From: Mycolicibacterium mengxianglii
GTDB taxonomy: Bacteria; Actinomycetota; Actinomycetes; Mycobacteriales; Mycobacteriaceae
Assembly: GCF_015710575.1 (NCBI RefSeq)
Contig: NZ_CP065373.1
Coordinates: 2,232,001 to 2,296,000, forward strand
Reading direction: 5' to 3'
Length of the DNA stretch: 64,000 nucleotides
The position numbers and the translations under genes are program-made. Of this stretch, positions 17,758 through 26,239 are shown in pieces. The notes under the pieces were generated by a model. The model was not told the DNA's origin. It saw only the letters and a program-made list of their open reading frames with translations, and searched no databases. How positions within the stretch are numbered: position 1 is the first letter of the stretch; every line of letters starts with the position of its first letter.

Positions 17758-18073
17758 CAAGGTCCCTTTCGTCCGTTGTCTGCGTCCTGGCTGCGGTCTG
17801 CGATGACCGTCCGCCCCGCGCACCGTATGGAAGCGGCGGCCCAGCGACATACTGGAGTTGCCCGTCGGGGAGCTCGACCACGCACTCATAGCCCGCCACG
17901 AACGGCGGGCTCGGATGGCGGAATCTCAATGTGCCGGCGACGATTCCCAGGTCGATCGGATTCAGCGCGGCGGTCAGCACTCTGCCGACCTGAACATCAC
18001 CGCTGCCGGTTGGCTCCGGAAATTCCTGCACAGTCGGCTCACCACCGATCTTGTGCACAACCGCTGCTCGCAT
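17750..18073 (-). CDS. Truncated NADPH:quinone reductase/MDR protein, probably non-functional
   Basis: 107-aa product starting MRAAVVHKIGGEPTVQEFPE and continuing to LTAALNPIDLGIVAGTLRFR, the N-terminal GroES-like part of a zeta-crystallin-type quinone oxidoreductase. After about residue 85 (PLPYGA) it becomes Arg/Thr-rich and stops, so the NADPH-binding domain of some 200 residues is missing. The stop overlaps the GTG start of the MBL hydrolase. Most likely it is a gene that suffered a large deletion; the retained frame may now act only to couple translation to the MBL gene. Confidence 0.65.
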   Translation of the reverse strand: MRAAVVHKIGGEPTVQEFPEPTGSGDVQVGRVLTAALNPIDLGIVAGTLRFRHPSPPFVAGYECVVELPDGQLQYVAGPPLPYGARGGRSSQTAARTQTTDERDLGE

Positions 18074-18197
18074 CGGTGTTTCCTTCGATTGCTGGAGTCG
18101 TCATGGACGTGTTCGTAACAAGGCTGGTGACAGGGCTTTCGGAAGACCGCCTCTGTTCAGCTACAGGGAGATTGCCACTGCAGGGCGCTCGCGCGCA

Positions 18198-18220
18198 TCG
18201 GCAGAAGTCGCCTATCTGTC
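18198..18220 (+). promoter_or_regulatory. 23-nt repeated motif, copy 1 (candidate operator)
   Basis: The core is CGGCAGAAGTCGCCTATCTG. It matches copy 2 at 20 of 23 bases and carries the same AAGTCGCCTAT core as copies 2 and 3. It lies about 125 nt upstream of the truncated reductase start on the minus strand. Confidence 0.55.
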
Positions 18221-18287
18221 GCCAAGTGGGACGAGATCGGCCGTTGCAGGAAGTCGTGCGCCACCGATTCAACGCCGATGATCCCGA

Positions 18288-18310
18288 TCGGCGAAAGTCG
18301 CCTATCTATC
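18288..18310 (+). promoter_or_regulatory. 23-nt repeated motif, copy 2 (candidate operator)
   Basis: The core is CGGCGAAAGTCGCCTATCTA and includes the inverted repeat GGCGA-AAG-TCGCC. It lies about 84 nt upstream of the methyltransferase GTG at 18394. It differs from copy 3 at only 2 of 23 positions. Confidence 0.6.
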
Positions 18311-18393
18311 AGTGATTCGCGCGAGGAGCGGGCAGGCTGTAGGCGGGCCCCCGGCCTGTAACGGCGCCCGATACTTCAGGGAGGAGTGGTGCG

Positions 18394-19425
18394 GTGGTCT
18401 ACGAGGATGACGGCATCGATCATCGTCAGCACGTCTACCGGTTGATCATGGCGGCGTGGGGAAGTCAGGCCATCCGCGCACTAGCTGACTGCTCGATAGC
18501 CGAGCACCTGAAGACGGAAGCGCTCACTGCTCAACAGATCGCCGAACGTGAACGAGTCGACGCGTCAATGCTTTACCGGCTGCTGCGCGTCGGCGTGTCA
18601 ATGGGGCTGCTGAATCACGACACGGACAGTGGGACGTTTCTGTCGACCGCGATGCTTCAGATGCTGCACGAAGACGCTCCCGATTCACTCAAGCACTATG
18701 CCAAGGCCGCAATAGGCCCGGCTTTCTGGCTTCCCGCCGTACGCACGCCGCAGGCCATCGCAACGGGCAGGAACCAGGCAGTCGAGGCACTGGGCACGAG
18801 TGTGTTCGACTACTTCGGACAGCACCCAGAGGAAGCACGCGTGTTCACCGCAGCGATGACCGACCTCTCGACACCGGTCATCCGTGAGGCCGTCTCAGCC
18901 ATCGACGTCGAAAACGCCAGCTACGCAATCGACGTGGGTGGAGCTGACGGCACCTTCGTCAGCGAACTGCTCGAACGACACCCAGAGTTGACCGGGGCGG
19001 TGCTCGACCTCCCTCACGTCATACCCAGCGTCGTCGACAACGCCAAACGCCGAGGCATCAGCCATCGGATGGCGGGGATCGGCGGCGACTTTCTCGAGTC
19101 GGTACCGTCGGCGGACATATACCTCCTCAAGTTCGTCTTGCACGACTGGGATGACCGAACATGCATCACGTTGCTCGGCAACATCCGGCGGGCGATGAAC
19201 CCGAGCGCCCGGTTGTTCATCGTCGAGATGGTCCACGGCTACGACGTGGCAGCCCTGGATACCGCCCTCATGGACATGGCGATGCTGTTCTCGAACACCG
19301 GGAAGGAACGAGATGTTTCCGAGTTCGAATCCCTTCTTTCCGAGGCTGGCCTGTGTCCGGTAACCGTCAGGCCCCTGCGCGGCAGTTACCACGTCATCGA
19401 GGCAACGGCAGACCAAGGCGACTAG
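18394..19425 (+). CDS. O-methyltransferase family 2 (SAM-dependent)
   Basis: 343-aa plant-type/antibiotic-type O-methyltransferase. An N-terminal winged-helix dimerisation domain (about residues 15-100) includes LTAQQIAERERVDASMLYRL. The catalytic domain has the SAM loop AIDVGGADGTFVSELL, the acidic strand LDLPHV, and KFVLHDWDDRTCITLLGNIR, where the conserved His-Asp pair acts as general base in this family. A GGGAGGAG site precedes the GTG. It shares the 23-nt motif with the convergent ADH gene at 19526-20632. The substrate is unknown, perhaps a phenol or a hydroxylated ring. Confidence 0.88.
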   Translation: MVYEDDGIDHRQHVYRLIMAAWGSQAIRALADCSIAEHLKTEALTAQQIAERERVDASMLYRLLRVGVSMGLLNHDTDSGTFLSTAMLQMLHEDAPDSLKHYAKAAIGPAFWLPAVRTPQAIATGRNQAVEALGTSVFDYFGQHPEEARVFTAAMTDLSTPVIREAVSAIDVENASYAIDVGGADGTFVSELLERHPELTGAVLDLPHVIPSVVDNAKRRGISHRMAGIGGDFLESVPSADIYLLKFVLHDWDDRTCITLLGNIRRAMNPSARLFIVEMVHGYDVAALDTALMDMAMLFSNTGKERDVSEFESLLSEAGLCPVTVRPLRGSYHVIEATADQGD

Positions 19426-19525
19426 ACCACCAGAGCGACCGGTAACCACAGGCGCCGGTCATCCTGACCGTCCAAAGCGGTTCTCTGGGGGCCACTCTCA
19501 AGGAGGTGCCCGCGGGGCTCAGATC

Positions 19526-20632
19526 TCACATCACCAGGACGGGCTTGATCACGGTTCCCGCTTCCATGTCGCTGATCGCGGTGTTGATATCGTCGAAGGC
19601 GTATTGCTTCAGGATGCGGTCGAAGGGGAACAATCCGCGCTGGTGGGCATCGATCAACCGCGGCAGGAAGTTCCGTGCCACCGATTCACCGCCGTTGATC
19701 CCATGGATCGTCTTGCCAACCCCGATGATGGTCGAAATCTCGAAGGACGCGTCAATGCCGACCCCGGGATCGCCGATCACCCCGACGGTGCCGCCCGCCG
19801 CGAGCGCCCCGAGGGCGGGCGACAGTACCTTCTCGTCGGGTGCGCAACACAGGGCGAAGTCGGCACCGCCACCGGTGATCCGTCGAATCTGCTCGGCCAC
19901 GTCGTGATCGCGGGAGTCGATGCTGTGCGTCGCACCGAGTTCGAGGGCGATGTCGCGCCGGTTCTCGTACGGCTCGACGGCGATGATCTGACGGCACCCC
20001 GACATCTTGGCGGCCAATATCGCCGATGCTCCGACACCGCCGGCGCCGAACACCGCGATGGTCGAATCGGCGTTCGGTTTGAGCGTATTGAGCACGCCTC
20101 CCGCGCCGGTCATGACGCCACAGCCGATGACGTACTGCTCCAACGGAAGACCAGACGCGACCACTACTACGTTGTGTTCGATCGCGATGACGTGGGTGGC
20201 GAATGCCGATTGCTGAAACATGTGGCCGCCGAGGGCCTTTCCGTTGCGCTTCAGCGCAGATTCCGACCCGTCGAACCGGGTGCCGCCCCACATCAGCCGC
20301 TCACCGGCGTCGCACCATCGGGGCTGCCCGCCCAGACAGTGGCCACAGGTCCCGTCATTGGGGAAGGTCATGATGACGTGGTCCCCGACGTTCACGGTGT
20401 CGACATTGGCGCCCACGCGTTCGACCACGCCCACGCCTTCGTGGCCGAGGACAGCGGGCAGCGGGAAAGGCACGCGCTTGTCGCGGACCAGGAGGTCTGC
20501 CTTGCAGATAGCACACGCAACCACCCTTACCAGCAGTTCCTTATCCCTGAGCTGGTCGTCGAGTTCGACGTCCTCGATCGTCATCGGCGCGCCAGGGGAT
20601 TCGGCGACAGCGGCCCTAATGCGCATGGTCAA
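19526..20632 (-). CDS. Zinc-dependent alcohol dehydrogenase (aryl/class III-like)
   Basis: 368-aa NAD-dependent MDR alcohol dehydrogenase. Catalytic zinc ligands are visible: Cys in ACAICKADL, GHEG, and Cys in VIGCGVMTGAG. The nucleotide-binding motif is AVFGAGGVGASAI. The structural-zinc lobe reads DGTCGHCLGGQPRWC, so the first of the four usual cysteines is Asp; zinc binding there may be weakened or use Asp. The gene converges on the methyltransferase gene. A copy of the 23-nt motif lies 80 nt upstream of its start, suggesting co-regulation with that gene. It resembles the decayed ADH at 16374-16720 in segments such as MFQQSAFATHV. Confidence 0.9.
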   Translation of the reverse strand: MTMRIRAAVAESPGAPMTIEDVELDDQLRDKELLVRVVACAICKADLLVRDKRVPFPLPAVLGHEGVGVVERVGANVDTVNVGDHVIMTFPNDGTCGHCLGGQPRWCDAGERLMWGGTRFDGSESALKRNGKALGGHMFQQSAFATHVIAIEHNVVVVASGLPLEQYVIGCGVMTGAGGVLNTLKPNADSTIAVFGAGGVGASAILAAKMSGCRQIIAVEPYENRRDIALELGATHSIDSRDHDVAEQIRRITGGGADFALCCAPDEKVLSPALGALAAGGTVGVIGDPGVGIDASFEISTIIGVGKTIHGINGGESVARNFLPRLIDAHQRGLFPFDRILKQYAFDDINTAISDMEAGTVIKPVLVM

Positions 20633-20711
20633 CTCGCTTCTTCGTTACGGGGATCGATAGGCGGCCAGAACGTTCTCCAGCCGAGGTTCCCAGTAGACGT
20701 ATTGCGTCGCT

Positions 20712-20734
20712 TCGGCGAAAGTCGCCTATTTATT
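20712..20734 (+). promoter_or_regulatory. 23-nt repeated motif, copy 3 (candidate operator)
   Basis: The core is CGGCGAAAGTCGCCTATTTA, with inverted repeat GGCGA-AAG-TCGCC. It lies 80 nt upstream of the ADH start (minus strand) and 20 nt past the stop of the LysR gene. It is in the same plus-strand orientation as copies 1 and 2. Confidence 0.6.
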
Positions 20735-20753
20735 CGCGTCGTCGCACAGCGGG

Positions 20754-21653
20754 TCACGCACCCGGCAACCGGCTGAGAAAGGCGCAGACCGTACCGAGGG
20801 TCTCGCCGGGGCGGGTGAGCACCATCAGCTCCGGTCCGTCGAGGTCGGGGATCGGGCGGTAGACGAGGCCGTTCACCAAGAGACGCTCCGTGTCGGCCGG
20901 CACGATGGCCACCCCTGTGCCTGCCGCGGCGAGGGCAAGCACACCGAGCGTCGATCCGACAAGCCGTATCCGGTCAGTCCCGACGCCCTTCGGCGAACGG
21001 ACCCGGTCGGCGAGCGTGGCGTCGCCCGAGTGCGTGCCGGGCATGATCAGAACCTCGTCGACGAGTGCGGCCCGACTGATCGAGGTTCGCCCGGCCAGCG
21101 GGTGGTCATCGCGCAGAGCCGCGGCCATGCGGATGCGGGTGCGGTGGACCTGCGCCAAACCGGCGGACAGCGCGGGGTCGAGATCCGGGGTGTATCCCAA
21201 ATCGATCGCTCCCCGGTGAAGGTCGGATACGACTGCCGCAGGCGGCAATTCGTGGAGTTCGACGTCGACGTGCGGGTGTGCGTCGTGAAAAGTCCGCAGA
21301 TCGGCAGGAAGTAACCCGCTGAACACCGCGACACCGGAGAAGCCGATTCTGATCGATCCCGCTTCCCCCAGGACCGACTGCCTGGCGACGTGCAGGGCGC
21401 GCTCGGCCTGCTGCAGAGCGCGCCGCGCCTCCGCGTAGAGCAGCCGACCCGACTCGGTCAGTTCGACTGCCCGGCTGGTGCGCACGAACAGTGGTCCTCC
21501 CACCTCGGCCTCGAGTTGGCGGATCTGAACGCTGAGGTTGGACTGCGTCACGTACAGCCGGGCCGCCGCGCGGCCGAAGTGCAGCTCTTCGGCGACGGCG
21601 GCGAAGTATCTGAGATGGCGCAACTCCACGACCCCGATGGTAATCGCTGTCAA
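20754..21653 (-). CDS. LysR-family transcriptional regulator
   Basis: 299-aa LysR protein. The HTH is near the N-terminus (LRHLRYFAAVAEELHFGRAA, then LYVTQSNLSVQIRQLEAEVG); the effector domain follows from about residue 95. A start a few codons downstream (GTG before ELRHLRYF) is equally possible and would match the usual family N-terminus. It is divergent from the SnoaL-like gene, with about 60 nt between starts, and probably regulates that operon. Its 3' end adjoins the ADH promoter region with motif copy 3, so a second role there is possible. Confidence 0.9.
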   Translation of the reverse strand: MTAITIGVVELRHLRYFAAVAEELHFGRAAARLYVTQSNLSVQIRQLEAEVGGPLFVRTSRAVELTESGRLLYAEARRALQQAERALHVARQSVLGEAGSIRIGFSGVAVFSGLLPADLRTFHDAHPHVDVELHELPPAAVVSDLHRGAIDLGYTPDLDPALSAGLAQVHRTRIRMAAALRDDHPLAGRTSISRAALVDEVLIMPGTHSGDATLADRVRSPKGVGTDRIRLVGSTLGVLALAAAGTGVAIVPADTERLLVNGLVYRPIPDLDGPELMVLTRPGETLGTVCAFLSRLPGA

Positions 21654-21713
21654 CGATCAATCCATGACATCAATGAATTGGACTGGCTTACTAGACCGGC
21701 GCAACCTTTAGAC

Positions 21714-22331
21714 ATGACGCCGACGAGGACCGCAAGCCTGCAAGACGCACACGACATCGCCAACGTGATGACCGGGTGGGTACACCGCGACGTCGGCGAG
21801 TGGGATCAGTTGGGCGCCCTGTTCCACCCCGACGCCCAGATCAAATTGAGCTGGTTCACGGGGCCGGCAACGGACTTCGTCGCGGCGTCGGCGCGAATGG
21901 CTCGATCCGACCTACGCACCAAGCACGTCATCGCCACGCCCTCGATCCGCTTCTCCCGATCGGGTCTGCGAGCGGTCACCGAGACCAACGCGATCGTGGT
22001 CGTCGAGAACCGTCACGTGCCGTTGGGCGCGGTCGGCCACAGCCGCTTCTTCGACAGGGTCGAATGCCGGGACGGCCGGTGGGCGATCGTCGAACGCACC
22101 GCCATCTACGACTTCAGTTCGTTCACCTTCCCTCTCGGCCCCGTCGTCAGTATCGACGCCGCGGCTGTCTCCCGGTATCCAATCGAATACGCCGCTCTGG
22201 CCTACGTTCTCGACCTCGGCGGTTTCCCCGTCGGCGACACCTTCGCGACCAAGGACGGCGATGACGAACGCGAGATGAAGCGCTGCGCCGCGCAGTGGCT
22301 CGACGACGTCGACGTCGCAGCCGACCGATAA
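21714..22331 (+). CDS. SnoaL-like / NTF2-fold protein
   Basis: 205-aa protein of the nuclear-transport-factor-2 fold. The ATG at 21714 starts MTPTRTASLQDAHDIANVMT. Typical fold elements follow: YVHRDVGEWDQ-like helix (WVHRDVGEWDQLGALFHPDA), then strands ending RFFDRVECRDGRWAIVERTA. Family members include ring hydroxylase small subunits, ketosteroid isomerases and polyketide cyclases; none can be chosen from sequence alone. It leads an operon with the hydrolase 42 nt on and the SDR, opposite the LysR gene. A longer upstream frame is a shadow of LysR. Confidence 0.78.
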   Translation: MTPTRTASLQDAHDIANVMTGWVHRDVGEWDQLGALFHPDAQIKLSWFTGPATDFVAASARMARSDLRTKHVIATPSIRFSRSGLRAVTETNAIVVVENRHVPLGAVGHSRFFDRVECRDGRWAIVERTAIYDFSSFTFPLGPVVSIDAAAVSRYPIEYAALAYVLDLGGFPVGDTFATKDGDDEREMKRCAAQWLDDVDVAADR

Positions 22332-22373
22332 CCGTCGACTCCGACGCCAACCACAGCATCGAAGGAAGCAGTC

Positions 22374-23342
22374 ATGTCCTACACCGAACACCCGGACCGC
22401 GCCGACGTGTACGTCCCGCATCGCTTCGCCGAACACTCCGTGGACCTGGGCGAGATCCGCATGAACTACGCGTCGACCGGAGACCCGGCGAACCCCGCCA
22501 TCCTGCTCATCCCGGGACAGACCGAGTCCTGGTGGGGTTACGAAGAGGCGATGGCCTTGCTCGCCGGCTCGTACCACGTCTACGCGGTCGACCTACGCGG
22601 TCAGGGACGCTCGACCTGGACCCCAGGGCGGTACAGCCTCGACGTCTTCGGCGGAGACCTGGTTCGCTTCATCGATGCGGTCATCGGCCGTCCGGTGATC
22701 GTCAGCGGCCTGTCCTCGGGCGGAACCGTGGCGGCCTGGTTGTCGGCATTCGCTCCGCCCGGGCAGGTCGTCGCCGCGGTCTACGAGGACGCCCCGCTGT
22801 TCTCCTCCGAAGCGAACCCCGAGGTCGGCCAGTCGGTGAATCAGGCCATGGCGCCGATGTTCCGGCTCATGCACAAATGGCTTGGCGCCCAGTGGAGTAT
22901 CGGTGATTACGCCGGCATGCAGGCCGCATTGCCGCGGGAGATTCCCGGATGGCTGCTTGCGGGCCTGGCGCAGATGGCCATCGAGAGCGCGCCTGGCGAC
23001 GAGGTCCCGCAGAATCTGCTCGAGTACGACCCGGAATGGGGTGAGGCGTTTGCCTCCGGCAGCGCGACTCTCAACTGCGACCACGCCAACATGCTCAGCC
23101 ACGTCAAGGTGCCCGTGCTCTTCACACACCACTTCCACCAAGTCGACCCGAACACCGGCAACCTGCTCGGCGCCGTCTCGGATCGGCAGGTCGAGCGTGC
23201 ACGCCAACTCGTCGAGGCCACCGGAAACAGCTTCACGTACCGGTCGTTTCCGGATATGCCGCACTCCATGCACGGCCACGACCCGGCCACCTACGTCGAC
23301 ACCGTCACCACATGGCTCGACGGACTCCAGATCTCCTCGTGA
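22374..23342 (+). CDS. Alpha/beta hydrolase
   Basis: 322-aa alpha/beta hydrolase with a Ser nucleophile. Motifs are LLIPGQTESWWGYEEA (oxyanion strand, with PG in place of HG), VDLRGQGRSTWTPGRY, nucleophile SGLSSGGTVA and a C-terminal His in DMPHSMHGHDP. The ribosome-binding site GAAGGAAG precedes the ATG. It is the second gene of the LysR-controlled SnoaL/hydrolase/SDR operon and may open an ester or lactone made by its neighbours; this is inferred. Confidence 0.86.
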   Translation: MSYTEHPDRADVYVPHRFAEHSVDLGEIRMNYASTGDPANPAILLIPGQTESWWGYEEAMALLAGSYHVYAVDLRGQGRSTWTPGRYSLDVFGGDLVRFIDAVIGRPVIVSGLSSGGTVAAWLSAFAPPGQVVAAVYEDAPLFSSEANPEVGQSVNQAMAPMFRLMHKWLGAQWSIGDYAGMQAALPREIPGWLLAGLAQMAIESAPGDEVPQNLLEYDPEWGEAFASGSATLNCDHANMLSHVKVPVLFTHHFHQVDPNTGNLLGAVSDRQVERARQLVEATGNSFTYRSFPDMPHSMHGHDPATYVDTVTTWLDGLQISS

Positions 23343-23404
23343 GCCTCACCTCACCCGTCGGCACCCCCGGCCGATGATGTCAAACGAAGAAAGAAGTCCA
23401 GACC

Positions 23405-24274
23405 ATGAGCAAGTGGACCACCGCCGACATGCCCGACATGACCGGCCGAACCGTCGTGATCACCGGAGCCACCAGCGGAATCGGGGCCGTCGCGGCGCGT
23501 GAGTTCGCACGTGCCGGCGCGCACACCGTACTGGCGGTGAGAGACCTCGACAAGGGCGCGGCAGTAGCCGCGCAGATCGACGGCGACGTTGCGGTCGAGC
23601 ATCTCGACGTGTCCGAGCTGGCGAGCACCCGCGCGTTCGGGGAGCGATGGAACCGACCCCTCGACATCCTGGTCAACAACGCCGGGGTCATGGACATCCC
23701 GTTGCAGCGCACCGCCGACGGCATCGATCTGCAAACCGCGACCAACGCCATCGGTCCGTTCGCGCTGACCAACGCGCTGCTTCCGCGCATCACCGATCGC
23801 GTCGTCTGGGTGACGAGCCAACTGCACCGCATGGCGAAAGCGCACCCGGACGACCTTGGCTGGCGGCGACGTGCCTACCAGCCGATGGCCGCGTACCAGG
23901 AGTCGAAGTTGGACGTCGTCCTGTTCTCCCTCGAACTTCAGCGTCGACTCGCCAGCGTCGGCTCACCGGTGCGATCCGTTCTCGCACACCCCGGCATCGC
24001 CCGCACGGCCTTGGCAGCTCACTCCTCGAGCAACGCCATCAACCGGATCCCCCTGCTACTCAACGACGCTGAGCGCGGTGCGCTCTCGACGTTGTTCGCC
24101 GCCACTCAGGATCTGCCCGGCAACGCGTACGTCGGGCCGCGCGGTCCAGGCAGCATCAAGGGCCACCCCAAGATCAGGAAACCCGGCGCCGTCGCACGGG
24201 ATGCCGACCTCGCCCGCCGAGTCTGGAACGCCGCCGAAAGGCTTACCGCACATCCGGCGACGGCTCAGGGGTGA
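23405..24274 (+). CDS. Short-chain dehydrogenase/reductase (retinol-dehydrogenase-like)
   Basis: 289-aa SDR. The cofactor motif is TGATSGIG, NNAG appears as LVNNAGVMDI, the catalytic Ser is in VWVTSQLHRM and the Tyr-x3-Lys is AYQESKLD. The length and the C-terminal extension after the core (YVGPRGPGSIKGHPKIRK) fit the retinol-dehydrogenase/WWOX-like subgroup. It is the third gene of the SnoaL/hydrolase/SDR operon, 62 nt after the hydrolase. Confidence 0.88.
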   Translation: MSKWTTADMPDMTGRTVVITGATSGIGAVAAREFARAGAHTVLAVRDLDKGAAVAAQIDGDVAVEHLDVSELASTRAFGERWNRPLDILVNNAGVMDIPLQRTADGIDLQTATNAIGPFALTNALLPRITDRVVWVTSQLHRMAKAHPDDLGWRRRAYQPMAAYQESKLDVVLFSLELQRRLASVGSPVRSVLAHPGIARTALAAHSSSNAINRIPLLLNDAERGALSTLFAATQDLPGNAYVGPRGPGSIKGHPKIRKPGAVARDADLARRVWNAAERLTAHPATAQG

Positions 24275-25105
24275 GCACCGCGGAGCGGCCGCGCCGAGTA
24301 GAGATCGGTGATGTCGTCGAGGGTCGCTACCTCTACGCCACACGGGGCGGTGGTGCGCTTTGTCAACCCGTCCTTCTGGGCGTCCGCACCGACGTCGAGC
24401 CCTCCGAGTGTGTGCCGTCGCAGCTCATTTCAAGGCGACGTAAGGGGACGGGCTCGGAATGGGAGGCCGGTGGCGGTCGTCAAAGCGTTTTTCGACGAGC
24501 GTATTTCGGCGACGCACGCCATGTTGCATTGGACATGAGGGTGTCACGTCTTCGATGGAAGCGTGATGCGCGGACTCCTGATCCCTAGACGCCGTCAAAA
24601 GAGACCGCCGAGGGCGTGACAAATCTTGTGGTGCAGACCAGGACCTGTTGCTGCGTGGGTGCATCGCACCCACCAGGGTGCCGCATTTTGCGATTAGCGT
24701 TGTCATCGTGGACGAACACAACGCACTGGGTGACTTTCTGCGGGCCCGCCGCAACGCCACCACGAACGTGAGGTCGGTCTGCCCGGTGCGCCGTCGAACT
24801 CGCGCTGGCAGTGTTCGGTCTGCGGGCGGCCAGGTCGGGCCTGCTGCAACTCGCGACCGGTGTTCGCCGGCGGAGGGGGTCCGGAGTCCAGTGGCCGATG
24901 ATTCTCAGCGGAGCTCAGTCCATGTGGGCGGGGGCTACAGCGATGTGCCGAATCAATCTGCAAAGCAACAATGTTCGATGACGGGTGCGTGACCAGCTGC
25001 CAGGAGTGTTCAGCTCCCGGCTCTGGAATGGATCCGCAGCAACCGTCCGATTATCAAAGTCCCCAATGACACCTCAATTCGTAATCACCCCCGGAAGGCA
25101 AAGGT
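24275..25105. other. Long non-coding stretch with a possible XRE/MmyB N-terminal fragment
   Basis: About 830 nt without an intact gene. Near 24708 a GTG begins VDEHNALGDFLRARRNATTN, which looks like the N-terminus of an MmyB-type helix-turn-helix regulator (compare the intact one at 62476-63369). It loses the family pattern after about 15 residues. The rest holds short frames without motifs and looks like decayed sequence. Confidence 0.4.
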
Positions 25106-25851
25106 ATGACTACTAAATCCCTGGCAGGCAAGCGAGCGTTGGTAACCGGCGGCTCCCGCGGAATCGGCGCGGAAATCGTACGGCGGCTGGCCGCGGACGG
25201 TGCCGCCGTAGCGTTCACCTACGGATCCTCCATTACCGACGCGGAGAAGGTCGTCGCTGACGTGACATCACGGGGCGGTACGGCGCTGGCGATTAAGGCC
25301 GACGCCGCCGACCCGGCGCAGACCACGGCCGCGGTCGAACGCACCGTCGCCGAACTCGGTGGATTGGAGGTCTTGGTGAACAACGCGGGAGTTGTTCACG
25401 CCGCTCCGATCGACAACTTCCCCGCAGCAGAGTTCGATCGTCAGGTGGCGATCAACATCAACGGCACGTTCTGGGCCGTTCGCGCCGCGATCGAACACCT
25501 AGGTCAGGGTTCGCGGATCATCAACATCGGCAGTTGCCTGGCCGACCGGGTGCAGGCGCCAGGACTGTCGGTGTACGCCTTGACCAAGGGGCGGTGTCCT
25601 CGTTCACCCGGGCACTGGCACGCGAACTCGGGCCCAGAGGCATCACCGTCAACAACGTGGTGCCAGGTCCGATCGCCACCGATATGACTCCGACCGAGGG
25701 CGAGTTCGCTGAAAGCCTCAGGCAGACCACGGCGGTAAACCATTACGGGCACCCCAGAGATATCGCTGCAGTCGTGAGCCTTCTCGCCCACCCGGAATCC
25801 GGATACATCACTGGCGCCAACTGGAACGTCGACGGCGGGTTCACGGTCTGA
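25106..25851 (+). pseudogene. 3-oxoacyl-ACP-reductase-like SDR with a single-base frameshift
   Basis: Classical FabG-like SDR. The first frame from 25106 has TGGSRGIG, LVNNAGVVHA, the Ser in IINIGSCLAD and the catalytic YALTK, then goes out of frame. The second frame supplies AVSSFTRALARELGPRGITV and the C-terminal GANWNVDGGFTV to 25851. One extra G in the GGGG tract at 25588-25591 would restore TKGAVSSF and give a protein of about 248 aa with all catalytic residues. It may well be intact in the real genome. AAGGCAAAGGT precedes the ATG. Confidence 0.8.
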
Positions 25852-26053
25852 GCTCGTCGTCGAGATTGTCCGACTCGCAGGCCGGCCCATCATCTGCACC
25901 CACACGGTCCATTTCCGATTCCAAGCATGCAACCGAACTCACCTCGCGGTGGGAGTCGATCGCATCGGTGAGCAACTTCTGAGTCATCTCGGTGGCCACC
26001 TTCCCATCTGGGCCACGACATCTCTTTGAGCGGAGAGGTTGGTGGTGGTGCAT
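25841..26053 (-). CDS. Possible small acidic protein
   Basis: 70-aa frame convergent with the SDR and overlapping its end by 11 nt. The product (for example VATEMTQKLLTDAIDSHREV, then CLESEMDRVGADD) is acidic and not a shadow of a known gene over most of its length. It has no recognisable domain and no clear ribosome-binding site. The remaining 26054-26239 holds nothing I can support. Confidence 0.25.
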   Translation of the reverse strand: MHHHQPLRSKRCRGPDGKVATEMTQKLLTDAIDSHREVSSVACLESEMDRVGADDGPACESDNLDDELRP

Positions 26054-26239
26054 GGGGCGGACTCAACCTGGATCGCGATGATCCCTAGACCGGGCTCGTT
26101 CGACGTCAAAGTTCCGTCAGGGAAACGTGGTTCGGCGTCAAGGCCTCGCAAAGGGCGCACCATTGTCGTTGCCGGCGGGTGACGATGGAGGTGGTTGCTA
26201 CTGGCACCAGCCAGCGGCCACGAGGAGGAAGACACCTCG

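Larger units (their letters stand above)
18074..18393. other. Divergent promoter region between the reductase/MBL genes and the methyltransferase
   Basis: About 320 nt with no supported gene. It carries two copies of a 23-nt motif at 18198-18220 and 18288-18310, spaced 90 bp apart. Confidence 0.55.

Noticed and set aside
19604..20776. A 390-codon plus-strand open frame opposite the ADH gene
   Set aside because: Antisense shadow of a clear ADH; no motif or ribosome-binding site.
21390..21713. Extended N-terminus for the SnoaL-like protein
   Set aside because: It is an antisense shadow of the LysR gene and crosses the divergent promoter.
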